Of a stretch of 64,000 nucleotides of DNA, positions 12,480-23,249 are shown in pieces; positions within the stretch are counted from its first letter, which is position 1, and the number at the start of each line of letters is the position of its first letter. The stretch is taken from contig CP092865.1 of NCBI GenBank assembly GCA_030710605.1, positions 34,820,244 through 34,884,243 of the forward strand, written 5' to 3'. The position numbers were made by a program, and so were the translations under genes. This DNA comes from Cordylochernes scorpioides (lineage: Eukaryota; Arthropoda; Arachnida; Pseudoscorpiones; Chernetidae). The notes below the pieces were generated by a model that searched no databases, had not been told where the DNA came from, and saw only the letters and a list, made by a program, of their open reading frames with translations.

Positions 12480-12900
12480 TTTTATTTCATAGCAAATCCT
12501 ATCGAAAAACGGAACAATAAAAACAGTTTCATTAACTTTTATAGGTTCAGAAACTTTTTCTTTAAAAATATTGTTGGCCGCACTTAAAAGCTTATGGAAC
12601 TTTTTTTGCGCTAAAAACTTCAATATAAGAATTCAAGGCAATGGATCTGTATCCACCTATGTGGCAAAATTAAGTAAAATTTGTGAAATTAAATATTTGG
12701 ATGATCAGGTAAAATAAAGCTGATGTGTGGTCTAAGAAATGAATCTCTAGTTAAAAGGCTATTGTCTGAAAGATTTAACATTTGAAAAAAAATCTGTGAA
12801 CTTGGCACGTTATGAAGAATCAGCTAGAACAGATGAAATTATCCTACAGGAGAGAATGCCAGAAATAAATGTTATCAAGAAATTAAATAAATTTGAATCG
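12480..12900 (+). pseudogene. Ty3/gypsy gag relic
   Basis: Three-frame reading gives a degraded Ty3-type gag. KTVSLTFIGSETFSL aligns with the gag segment of the element at 612-5159 (LLTLMGSKTYGVL). STYVAKLSKICEIKYLDDQV and MCGLRNESLVKRLLSERFN follow, corresponding to ISDYLVEIKRLAS and DKMVCGLYNAKIQNRIL there. Several frameshifts and stops separate the blocks. No LTR or pol is attached, so this is an old fragment of a related but different gypsy family. Confidence 0.55.
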
Positions 12901-12959
12901 CCTAAGTTTGAAACAAATAAAATTAAGCGATAAAACAGAATAAGAGAAGAAAAGTTTCT

Positions 12960-14010
12960 TTATTAGACAAATTATAACGGTGCGAGCTTTCGGGTAAAAA
13001 CTCCTTCTACAGGCGTGGTAGACGTGACACTATAACATAGGTAATGTGGCTAGAAAGAGAATATATACACATGGTTATTTACATATTAGCGGAATATGCT
13101 ATGCAAATGGGGATTTTTCATTTGTTATGACTATTGTAATTAAAGAGATAGTAGGCAAATAGGGCATTTGTATATTTGGAGTTTTGAGTCTATAGACTCG
13201 GCCAGGAGAGCACCATACTTGCAGCCCTCAATAGTTTTAACCCCAACATCTCCTTCACTTTGGAAATAGAATCAAACCAGGTCATCCCATTCCTAGACAT
13301 CCTAATAATACGTACCGCATCCTCATTCCACACCACAGTCTACTAGAAAAAACAGTGTCCCCCCAGTTATACCCATTTCAATTCACAATGCCCCATTTCC
13401 CACAAAATCAACATAGTAAAAACTCTCACCAAAAGAATCTATACCCACTGTTCGCTCGATATATTTAAAGAAAAAGAGAAAAATCTCATCATATCGCACC
13501 TCTCCATAGCATCGTTTCCGCTTGAATTCATCAACAGACATTCATATACACCTGCCCCCCCCCAACCACCCTAAAATTTACAGATCATTATGTTTCCTTC
13601 CCTACTCCCCCTCCTCAGCCGACATAGCCAGAAGCCTTAAAGCATAGGTATCCGCACCTTATATAAAAACTCCCCCAACCTGCTCACATCCCTCCGTCAC
13701 CCATATACTAAATCGCATGCCCCCCCTGATCCCCTCCATTCTGTTGGCGCGGTCTACTCTGTCTCGTGTGAGCAATGCTCTGCCACATACAGGCAGATCC
13801 GTCGCCATCAGAATGTCTGAGCATTCTAGAAATATCTCCAACCAAGACACCAGGTCCCTCCTTTACCAGCACACACTCAATACCAACAACCCAACCATAC
13901 ATTACAGACGCATTCATAACCAGCACCAGCGATTAGTTCTCGAATCCATAGAATCTCACAGACATAATAGCATTGTTGAGACGTGTTTTTATCTATTTTA
14001 TTGCCCGGCT
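12960..14010 (+). mobile_element. Penelope-like element relic (RT end plus GIY-YIG)
   Basis: Plus-strand blocks show the C-terminal RT/linker signature (TLEIESNQVIPFLDILII, about 13255-13310). A GIY-YIG nuclease remnant follows (GAVYSVSCEQCSATY, about 13745-13790), then the downstream QHTLNTNNPT and QRLVLESIESH blocks (to about 13955). Penelope-like elements couple RT to a GIY-YIG nuclease for target-primed insertion. At 12975-13030 sits an end motif (inverse of CTGTAGAAGG...CCCGAAAGCTCG) shared with the elements at 35770 and 44985, here in inverted orientation upstream. Several frameshifts make it dead. Confidence 0.65.
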
Positions 14011-14380
14011 GTCCCCTTTTTTTTAGACTGCAGAAAGCCAACCTTTGAAGCTAATTGTCACAATATTTATTACAATTTGTACCCATTAGGTGTCAAGGTT
14101 GTGCATTGAATAGGCTAACATTTATTTCATCTGACAAAATTTATTAACAAAATTGATGTAAGAAAAAAAAAGGGAATAATATTGAAATATATTCAATAAA
14201 AAAATATAATAATAATATATATATATATGTAGTATATTTTGAGCTAGTGTGTGTTAGATCACAACCTTCTTATAATATTTATAATAACCCCATGCCTATA
14301 TAAAAAAATGTGTATCGAACTTGTACCAAAATGACAAATAAAATAAAGAGGTAAAGGTAGACCAGACAACGCAATAACCC
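14011..14380. other. AT-rich spacer with (TA)n microsatellite
   Basis: Contains a short TA run near 14208-14228. Nothing else is supported. Confidence 0.4.
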
Positions 14381-14387
14381 AGACGAA

Positions 14388-14526
14388 CAGGTGTTTATGA
14401 TAATGAGTTCAATCACCCTGTCAACAGGTGGCCAGACGTGAAAAACAACCCGGCGCCTGACAGGTGGCGTGATTTTATGGGAGCCAATCAGAACTCGCCG
14501 CCATCTGCGAGCGTCTCATATAAAAG
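14388..14526 (+). promoter_or_regulatory. core promoter: three E-boxes, CCAAT box, TATA box
   Basis: In a GC-rich island there are three CAGGTG E-boxes (14388-14393, 14425-14430, 14461-14466), a CCAAT box GCCAATCA (14482-14489) and a TATA box CATATAAAAG (14517-14526). The spacing of CCAAT to TATA (about 30 bp), followed by GC-rich transcribed sequence, is typical of an RNA polymerase II promoter. An LTR promoter is the main alternative. No paired LTR was found in the window. Confidence 0.5.
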
Positions 14527-14842
14527 CCCCCCAAGATTGGGACAAAGACAGTTGTTGTTTAGTTGTTTTCAGAGCGACGCCGCCATACGGTCGGGTCTCT
14601 CACCCCTATTCCGCGATGTAGGCTTTGGGCATCCGTGGCGCCCGTGGTTCGAATTGCCTTCGTCCGTGGTCTACCTCTACCTTCTTGGAGTTACCATCTA
14701 GACCTGCCTCTGTCTCTTGCTGTCCCAGTGCGGGAATCCCATCACGCACCCACTACCACGACTGCCCAGTACATTCCACCTCGGGATTACTACAGAACCC
14801 GTTAAAGTCGACAGGATAACTGAGGACAGCGGCAAGCAGAGG

Positions 14843-15062
14843 ATGACGGAGGTCGAAGACGAACACGTCGCGGATGCCCTCACCAACATGCAGCCCCACT
14901 ACGAAGACCTAGTAGGCCGACTGGCAGACGCCATTCGGGGACTAGCCATGCCTCGTGCGGAGGAAGCCATTATCTCCTCTTTCGCAATCACACGCAACAA
15001 GCAGCCTTCCTCCAAACAGCCATCTCCAGAGATCAACTCCAGCCAGCATCAACCATTTCAAG
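14843..15062 (+). CDS. candidate first coding exon, unknown protein
   Basis: An ATG at 14843, about 290 bp below the TATA box, opens a frame beginning MTEVEDEHVADALTNM. It continues through PHYEDLVGRLADAIRGLAM into a Ser/Pro/Gln-rich tail. The frame meets a plausible splice donor CAAG|GTACTT after 15062 and then enters AT-rich sequence. Composition falls from GC-rich to AT-rich exactly there. No domain is recognised. The acidic, helical N-terminus could also be the start of a retroelement gag. No downstream exon was found in the next several kb. The promoter context is the main support. Confidence 0.35.
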
Positions 15063-17327
15063 GTACTTTAGACTTTGTTTCTACCATTTTCCCCATAAAT
15101 TTTATTCTTATAGTTTCACTTTAAGCATTTTAAAATCAATTATAACCTTTTTTATAACATTTTTATTCAAATTTTAAAACTTTCACACTCTCATTTATCA
15201 TTTTTACTTTTATTTTAATCAAATTATAAATTTTAATTCATCATTTTCAATTGTATTATTAAAAATATTCAATCACGCATTTTTGCCAATTTATTAATCT
15301 TACATGCCTTTCTTAAATTCACCTAAAATGACATTATCCAAATATGCAACTTTCAATTTCACATAAAAAAAATCATATTATATTTTAATTACTCGAATCA
15401 TATTTTCTAAACTCATTTGTGTTATTTTTTTAATACCTTATTTATAGCCATAATATTAATAATTAAATTTATTACGCTCTTTATTTTACTTGACCTATTA
15501 CTATTCAAATTGATATTTCTCAATATTTTAAAAGTTTTAAAAATTAGTCCTAGATTTGTATTTTTATAAATACCAATTTTAAATTATCTCATATCATAAT
15601 GTGCCTTCCATTTTTCCCACAATTACAAATACAACTATAAATGTAATATGCGAAAACTAAATAACATACCATAAAATTTCCATATCCCATTGCATTCCAT
15701 TCCTGCCTGTGTTAACTTGTTAATTACGAAACTCTACCGAATTTTGTACCCATGCCATAACCTTTTCTCAGAAAAATTTCGTAAAGTCATTATTTTATAA
15801 TTTTTCTAAACCTAATCGCCGCTAATAATCTCCAATCTAACGTTTGTCTGAACATCTTGACGCAAAACTTACTGAGAAACTAAGGTTATTTCATCTAGAG
15901 AATCCCAGAACCTCGTGGACGAAGTTAATTAAGATAGTTGACAACCAACTCAAGGACGCACTGAGCTCCCCCCTAGTTTTTTTCTACTTCTAAAGGGGTG
16001 GAATGACCGTTGTACCCACCATTAGCAGCCTGTCAATCATTCAATTATAGGCCTTCCATGCTTCTCTCGTCTCTTGCTACCAACAGCTGTATCAAATCCA
16101 TATTAGAATGGAAAGCAAGAAGTCCATGTTAGTCATCTGAAGTCTGAGTGCCATAGTGTAGGCATCGTACATGAATTTATAGTAATTAGCCCTGGAAGCT
16201 TTATTTATTTTATAATAACAAATTATGAATAAAAGAAAAATTTCAGAGGGATTCATACATAAATGTGACTATTTTTTAAGAAGTGAGATAAGAAAGAATA
16301 ATGTTTTTTTTTAATAAAAGAGCAATACCTCCAAAAATATTTACAAGGGCTTCAAACCAAGATCTTGTAATTATAAAAGTTTAAAATGGCATATAAATGC
16401 AGAGTTACAAATTGTAAGGGTGTCAATTTTTTTTAAACAAATAAATAATATTATTGTGCTTTTGGTCAGGATATGCTTTCATTATTTTTAAATAATGTGT
16501 AAAATATAATAATATATATTTTTAGGAATATACAAAGCTGGTATATATAGGCTTTAATGATGTGAAAATTTATTAGTTGAAAACTGCCCAAAGGGCTGGT
16601 GTGACAAAATGAATTTTAAAGTTAGATGTGTTTGTGCAGATTACTAGCTGACAACAGTCCTCACTACCAGAAGAACTGAGGCCTAATGGCTTCCTTTGTT
16701 TACAATTGCCGATGTAGGTCATGAGTGCCTATGTAGCCATCAACTGTAAACAAGGGAATCTGAAAACCAGTGTCTTACAAATTTTTATGCATTTTTTGAG
16801 CTCTAGGTTATAAAGTTTAAAAATTCATTTGAATAATATCTTAAAAATAAAGTGTGAGTATGGAAAGCATAATTTAGATGAACATAAATGATAAAGTTCA
16901 ATATTTGGGTTATAGATAAATTTACATGACAACAAAACCAAATAACTAACTTATACGCAACATAAAAGTGTTGTTACTATCTTCATGAATGTAATATTTA
17001 TTTGGATTTTCTTTTTTAAATCTGGTTACCTTGTAAATGAATAAAATAAAAATTATACCAATCTAAACAATTCACCTGCTATTAAATCATTCCATACCAT
17101 TTATCTGGTTGTTTACCCCTTTGAAGTTATATGGGCCAACTTTTAAAGTTATAAGTCTATTAGAGTTGAAATGTAGAAAAACGTTTGAACAATTTGTTTT
17201 CCAGTAGGTACACAAAAAGTTGGTACTACTTTGAAGAAGCAACTTCAAAAAATAAAAATTAATAAGACATTTTTTGTAATTATAATTTTGTGCCTGTGCT
17301 TAAAGGATCAAGTTTTATTTTAATATA
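15063..17327. other. long AT-rich stretch, no gene seen
   Basis: If the exon upstream is real this would be intron. A weakly GC-richer patch at 15840-16120 and a small inverted pair around CTTTGTTTACA (16699) and TGTAAACAAGG (16745) are the only landmarks. Confidence 0.4.
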
Positions 17328-18233
17328 TCTCTATCTCTATCTCTATATCTCTATATATATATATAAAAGTCAATTTCTGTCTGTCTGTCTGTTTCGCGAT
17401 AAACTCAAAAACTACTGAACCAATTGGTACCAAATTTTGCAAGTCGCTTTTTATAAACCTGAGGAAAATTTTCGGCTGCATTTTGATTAGTATTTTTGGC
17501 TATTTCTTTTTTTCATTTGAAGAACTTTTTTTTACGCGGACTAATCCAGAATGGAATGAATACCTAAATATGGCATTTTTTTTAAGCATCGGTGGTTCAG
17601 TGGTAGAATGCTCGCCTCCCACGCAGGCGGCCCGGGTTCGATTCCCGGCCGATGCATTTTTTTTTTTTACAATTTTTAAAACTCATTTATATTATATATC
17701 TATATATATATAAATGAATGTATGTTTGTCTGTCTGTTTGCTTGTTTGTTTGTTTGTTGGTTTGTATGTCCGGTATACAAATTCGCAGTAGTTCACTAAT
17801 TCAAACCAAAATTTCCATACATAGGTAAAAAAATACGGAAAAGACGATAGGCTATTTTAAAAAATATATAAATCAATTATTAAAACTATATATTTTTAGT
17901 CAGAAAATGATGATGACGATATTGCTGTATCATGTTTGATTATCAGATACAAAATTATATCGGTAAAAATTCCAAAAAGCAGAGACCACGTGTGAAACCA
18001 GTTCACTATTTTGTACGCAGGAACAAAATTCTAACAGAAAAACATTCATTCGAGCAGAAAACAAACCCAGATCATCTTTCTATAAAAATATTGCTACTCA
18101 GACACAAAGTTTGGAGCGGGACGTTTCACAAGAGTGACATCCACGGCGCCAATTTATAATTGTAACGAATAGTATTTGAATAAAAACATTTAATCGGGTA
18201 AAACCCGGGCGTTGCCCGGGTCCATTCGGCTAG
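17328..18233 (+). mobile_element. Helitron-end composite carrying tRNA-Gly
   Basis: Two Helitron-like 5' starts (A|TC followed by TATATATA and a TCTGTCTG tract) occur at 17328 and 17699. One 3' terminus occurs at 18233: a hairpin CCCGGGCGTTGCCCGGG, then CTAG|T. Helitrons insert between A and T and end in a hairpin plus CTRR, which matches. The inner unit 17699-18233 (535 bp) is non-coding. The outer 17328-17698 segment contains the tRNA-Gly gene. Whether one 906-bp element or two abutting units is present cannot be settled here. Confidence 0.6.
17586..17656 (+). tRNA. tRNA-Gly (anticodon CCC)
   Basis: This 71-nt cloverleaf has acceptor stem GCATCGG/CCGATGC with discriminator A. The A-box TGGTTCAGTGG, the T-arm with B-box GGTTCGATTCC and the loop CTCCCAC give anticodon CCC. 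The anticodon stem CTCGC/GCAGG has one C-A mismatch, where GCGGG would be expected. A run of about 13 T follows immediately, a strong pol III terminator. The gene lies between Helitron-type boundaries. It may be functional, or a mobile copy starting to decay. Confidence 0.85.
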
Positions 18234-18982
18234 TATATATATATATATTTTACATTAATACTTTGGGAAGTTCATTCAAAAATTAAAAGGCAGACGAAGA
18301 TAAAAACAACTTAAAATTCCAATTTTTTTTCTTTAACTGTAAAACACTTATGTGCAAGTAATAAACGTAAAGTAATAAAATATCTTACTGTAATTTTAAA
18401 AATATTTAGATTTAAATTTGTATAAATAACTTGAAAGTACTTCACACAGGAAATAGCTTTTAAAGGGCTTTTTAAACAGACGAAAACTTTCAGTAATATA
18501 ATTAATTTCTATTATAATAACTAAAATCATATTAATAATTACTGTAAAAGCTCCCAAACTTGTGTATGCATGCAAATATCCAAGACGGATATTGCGTGCT
18601 TTGTAAATGATAATAGATAATAAACAATATACTATTATATTGTCAAATTAGATGTTTTTTTTATCAAATGACTTTTATAAAGTATTTTCACTGTGTTAAT
18701 AATATATGGCTTTTAACTTTTTATTTTTTAATTATAATGTTTACATTATATTTAATTTTTTCAAAAATGAAATATTTTAATTGAAGTCTTGGATAAATAA
18801 AAATTGCTTTGCATAAAAATATGTAAAAGCAAATAAAAAGGTTTACAAAAGTAATATAATACTTCAAAAATAATGTATAAATATATAGTGTTCAAATTTT
18901 AATTTGAATCAAACATTTCCTATTTTTGCACATTTCATATTAATTTTAATCAAACCCAACACGTTTTAAATATATATATTTA
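18234..18982. other. AT-rich stretch, no gene seen
   Basis: Very AT-rich with no supported features. Confidence 0.4.
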
Positions 18983-19382
18983 ATGCCAATTACTTATAAG
19001 CTTTATATTAGGAATAATTATTTAAATGAAAATATTGGATATTAAATATTATTTTTACGACATATTTATATTAAAATATTTATTAAGTTTAATTATAAGA
19101 AAAAGAAATTAAGGTCAATTCTACACATAACCAAAATAACCTATTTATCATCATTACTTATTTTACCAATAGGTGTAAAGAGATGCCAATTACTTATAAG
19201 CTTTATATTAGGAATAATTATTTAAATGAAAATATTGGATATTAAATATTATTTTTACGACATATTTATATTAAAATATTTATTAAGTTTAATTATAAGA
19301 AAAAGAAATTAAGGTCAATTCTACACATAACCAAAATAACCTATTTATCATCATTACTTATTTTACCAATAGGTGTAAAGAG
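18983..19382 (+). repeat. perfect 200-bp tandem duplication
   Basis: The 200 bases 18983-19182 (starting ATGCCAATTACTTATAAGC, ending GGTGTAAAGAG) are repeated without a visible difference at 19183-19382. The unit is non-coding and AT-rich. Perfect identity implies a very recent duplication or an assembly artefact. Confidence 0.9.
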
Positions 19383-19529
19383 ATTAACTATTTGCAATTC
19401 ATATTTAATTCGTATAGTTAAAGAATATTTGTAAAAATAAACATGTAATAAATAAATGAAAAGTTTTTCACAAATATTTTATTTTAAAGATATTTTCATT
19501 ATATATCTATAACGTGTGTGTGTCTCTCG

Positions 19530-19576
<47 letters not shown>

Positions 19577-20538
19577 TAATTTAAGCCAACAAACCCATAT
19601 TGTATATAATTTATGACAAGATTTTAATGTGTACCCGTCGAAGGGCGTGAAGCCCGAAGGCTTGTAGCCCATGCATTTTAATAAAAAAAAAATTTTCTCT
19701 TCGTTTTATAGCTATTTACAATTTTAATGTTGTATAATAGAAACACATCTGTAAATGATTATACGCATTATTGACATGTGTCTTTACATCATCATATATA
19801 ATGCAATTTGTACAAACTGAGGATAAATAAATAATAATCTGTAATAGATTAAGAGTTGATCCAAGCAAGAGATAGAAGTCATAAAGTCAAAATCGAGATA
19901 GATTTAGAATTCCCACAACAAGGTCTAAAAATGGACCAAGACCACCCACACTCCACATCTGGTGGAATGCAAAGCCCCCTCTCACACCTGGTGACATGCA
20001 AGACCCCCTTTCTCAGAAACGGCCCCTGTCGCATAAGCCCCCCCCCGTCTTAACCTAAAAATACAGTCCCTTTACAGTCACTTCACAGTGAGTGCAGCAT
20101 CTGTGTGAGCCCACGTCGGTCGTCCCTCAGAGCCATCTCATCCATCATGTAGAATAGTAAGAAAACTTCTACCTCCCCATCTTTCGCTCCTAGCTCAACT
20201 CTATCTGTTCACGGAACTTTCTTAGTGCAACTGTGTCTTCGTTTTTTTGTGTGGACATTTCCAAGCTTTCCACTCTGCCTCGACCACGACTGCCTGTACT
20301 TTGTGAGAATTGTAAAAGGTCTTCCAAGGTGCAGAGAGGTACTGGAAAACTCCCCATCCTGACTGTTCCTCTCGGTCAACACAGTATAGCGAGAGTCAAC
20401 AACCAAACCTCAACTTATTTCATATATATATTTTAGTTTTGAAAATAGAGCAATCCATTAATAGATATTTAATTGAAAAAGCATATGTTTGATCAAAATA
20501 TAATTAATTTACCTTTAAGTATACTTATTTAGGTAAAT
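19383..20538. other. AT-rich, a (TA)n microsatellite, and a GC-richer patch at 19920-20400
   Basis: A TA dinucleotide run of about 40 bp lies at 19535-19574. Between 19920 and 20400 composition is more balanced, with short open frames on both strands and a CACAGTCACTTCACAG-like patch. No domain or credible splice pair was found. Confidence 0.3.
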
Positions 20539-21210
20539 CTATATATATATAAAATTGAATGTCTGTCTGTCTGTACTCTATAGATTCAAAAACCATACAT
20601 CCAATCGCCGTGAAATTTTGGGATATTATTAGGTATATCCCCGGGAAGGTTTTTGAAAAATAATTTCTTGAATATCTTGAATATCCTTAGAGTTATTTGC
20701 AGATTTGTAGATTTAACTCGCAAGCAGCGCCACCATTGCGACGATGATAACAAGTTTTTTTATCTATAAGTTTTATTATCACTAAGTTTATTATCTAAAA
20801 TATTATTTATCAAAAGTAAGATTATCTCAGGATGACACGGCAATTTATTTTAGACAAGAATAATGATACAATTCCAAGGCGAATAAACTATTCCTTTAAC
20901 TTCCAATTACCGAGGGAATCAATTAATATTGATTTTATTCAACTTATCGAGTATTTTTCAAGGGACCAGGAAAAAAATGTTCACTAGATAAAACGATGAT
21001 TTTGTAATGTAGAAAATTAGGAAAGACAAAATTCAGGATGACACGGCACACAGGGACCGGGAAAAAATGTTCACTTTATCGAGAGATTCAAATTTACGAG
21101 TTTCAAATTATCAAAATATATCTTTTTTTTTTATAAGTTTATTAGAGAATTGTTTTAACAAGTGTCGTTAGACAAACCTTTACTTGGGCGAAGCCGGGTA
21201 CGTCCGCTAG
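20539..21210 (+). mobile_element. non-autonomous Helitron
   Basis: The 5' end A|TCTATATATATATAAAATTG leads into a TCTGTCTGTCTG tract. The 3' end has a GGGCGAAGCCGGGTA hairpin-like stretch and terminates CCGCTAG|T. No target duplication is expected, and none is seen. A homologous copy lies at 33889-34602 (shared internal TAATTTCTTGAATATCTTGAATATCC). It has no Rep/helicase coding, so it must be mobilised in trans. Confidence 0.75.
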
Positions 21211-22033
21211 TAAATTATATTTTAATCCAATATACGCCTTTTTAATTAAATATTTTCCAGTTAAAAAAAAAATCCTAAATAAAAATGTAAGACTTAGCTA
21301 AAATTAACTATTTTACTTGATTAAATGGTTATAAATTTAATAAATGGCAAATGTTCAAATTATTTATATAATTTTAGAAGCACTTCGTTAAAAATTGTTA
21401 TATTTTTCAAACTCTCTATTTATTATGTATGAGGATAAGGAATTAAAGCAAGTTCGTTCAGCATCAATTACAAGGCCTTTATTAGGAAGTATTAGGTGCA
21501 ATGGGTTATTAAATATAAAGTTTAAGAAATATCCATACATAGATGTGTTGTCTAGTATGTAAACGAAGAGAGAATTTGACCTTTCATTTCAAAATGCCGT
21601 TGAGGTTATTTAGGAGTTGTAGAAAATATGAGCGTTTCAACTATCAAGAATTTTTAAAAGTTTCAAAATATGGGGGCAGATGAATTAGAAACCCTCATTT
21701 TAACACTCTTGTAAAAAGCCTGTATAGGTGAGGTGTGACATGTATAGAACACATTGAAACAAGGGAAATTTTGTTTTATAAAAATCATTTTACCAGAATT
21801 ATAGTTATTTAGTAGGGGCTCGATTTCCTAGACAGAACAACTAGCCGGATTCTCGAGAACCTAGAGATTCCGAAGGTGTTTACAAATTGCCTTATATTCC
21901 TGTTTAAAACAAGTGTCGGTCAAAAATGATTAATAAAAGAGACTGTTGTACGCGTCGTTTAAGGCGGACGGAACAGGAAATGTGCTGTAACTGACAGCAG
22001 GATCTTCATAGCCTATTTCAGCGCCGAGGATGC
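21211..22033. other. unassigned sequence upstream of the copia element
   Basis: AT-rich to about 21840, then more balanced. The last 60 bases (TATTTCAGCGCCGAGGATGC) become contiguous with 25814 onward if the copia insertion is removed. They could be a splice acceptor and short exon, but no domain is recognised. Confidence 0.3.
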
Positions 22034-22241
22034 TGCTGGACCGTGACAGCGGACGGTTGGCTCGGCAACACTGGAGCTGACGTCACTTCCTGTTGATGTA
22101 ACCCTGCTGGCGGCGTCGCCATCGCTGACTTATTCTCTTTCTCCATGTTTACTATTTAATCTATATATAATCCCTTTACCTTGTAGTTAATTAAATAATA
22201 ATTAACGTCGAGCGCTGTGTGTAATCAATTGGAATACAACA
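22034..22241 (+). repeat. 5' LTR of the copia element
   Basis: Starts TGCTGGACCGTGACAGCGG and ends GGAATACAACA. It contains a TATATAA promoter-like word near 22163. Differences from the 3' LTR are at about 22054, 22125 and 22209. Confidence 0.92.
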
Positions 22242-22242
22242 A

Positions 22243-22257
22243 AGATTATGAGACTGA
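22243..22257 (+). promoter_or_regulatory. putative primer binding site for elongator tRNA-Met anticodon arm
   Basis: One base inside the 5' LTR, AGATTATGAGACTGA is the reverse complement of TCAGTCTCATAATCT, the anticodon stem-loop of eukaryotic elongator tRNA-Met(CAU). It does not match any tRNA 3' terminus I recognise. Drosophila copia is known to prime from an internal (half) initiator tRNA-Met, so an internal primer is plausible. The use of the elongator tRNA is an inference. Confidence 0.6.
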
Positions 22258-22370
22258 AGAAACGCAAGGCCTAAAACGTGAGACTGAAGAAGCGCAAGGC
22301 CTAAAACGTGAGACAGAAGAAGCGCAAGACCTAAAACGTCAGACTGAAGAAGCGCAAGGCCTAAAACGTG
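22251..22370 (+). repeat. four 30-bp tandem repeats in the copia leader
   Basis: Four near-identical 30-bp units (AGACTGAAGAAGCGCAAGGC then CTAAAACGTG) run from the primer site towards gag. Each unit begins with AGACTGA, the 3' half of the primer binding site. In one frame they would encode ETEEAQGLKR four times before a stop. The last unit ends at AAAC|GTGAGT, a good splice-donor match. Confidence 0.85.
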
Positions 22371-22434
22371 AGTAACCAAATTTCCTTTGATTACTTGGCC
22401 CATCCTTTTTTCTACTTACCAAATATTTTGTAAA

Positions 22435-23249
22435 ATGGCAAACACGACGATTACAAAATTAAATGGTGCTAATTACTCCAGCTGGAGCTTCCAGATGAAA
22501 CTCGTTCTAATCGAAAACGATTTGTGGAGTTTGATCAATCCAGGAGAGGCTAAGCCTGACCCTAGTGACCTTGTTGCAACAAAACTTTTTTTGTCGCTGG
22601 AGGGTAAGGCGTTTGCAAAAATTTGCCTCGGGATTAATGATGAACAACAATTGCATGTTCAACATTTGAATACTCCTAAAGAGGTCTGGGAGGAACCGGA
22701 AAAATTATACGCACCAAAGGATAGTAGATATCGAGTCGCACAACTAAGAAGGCAGTTATATGGCGAAAGGTTGACTTAACACAGCAATATGGAAGTGTAC
22801 ATGGGGAAGATAAACCACATTGTAAACGAACTGGCCCAAATTGGCGACAGAATTGATGATGTCGATTTGGCTATGGTTCTTTTGGGTGGATTACCAGAGG
22901 ATTGGGACACCGATGTCTCAACCATATGTAACTTGCCTGATTGAGACTTCACGACCGCCACAGTTAAAAGACGGCTGTTGGCAGAAGCAGAAAGGCGTTC
23001 GTCAAATCTACCAAAAGATGTGGGTGCCATGGTCGTTAATGCCTCTTCGAAGCCCATTGAAACAGAAAAACAATTTAAAGCAAAGGTTGTTTGTTTCAAA
23101 TGTGGAGGTAAAGGCCATTATGCAAGGGAAGGCAGGAAGAAAGGAAAGAATGAACAAGACCAAAGAGGTTTCACCAAAACAAAGGCATATATATGTCGGC
23201 AATGTGCAACACTTTGTTTAGAGCTACCGCCGAGACCTGGATCATAGAT
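22435..23249 (+). pseudogene. gag: copia gag relic (stops)
   Basis: Starts ATG at 22435 (MANTTITKLNGANYSSWSF), the usual copia gag opening in which a substrate-like KLNGxNYxxW motif precedes the UBN2 region. Stops occur at about 22777 (TAA) and 22942 (TGA), between which reading continues in the same frame (GKINHIVNELAQIGD, LAMVLLGGLPEDW). A zinc knuckle CFKCGGKGHYAREG has lost its final cysteine. Coding is therefore degraded by point changes rather than frameshifts. Confidence 0.85.

Noticed and set aside
13708-13926. Minus-strand open frames over 13659-13926
   Set aside because: They are shadows of the Penelope-like GIY-YIG relic on the plus strand.
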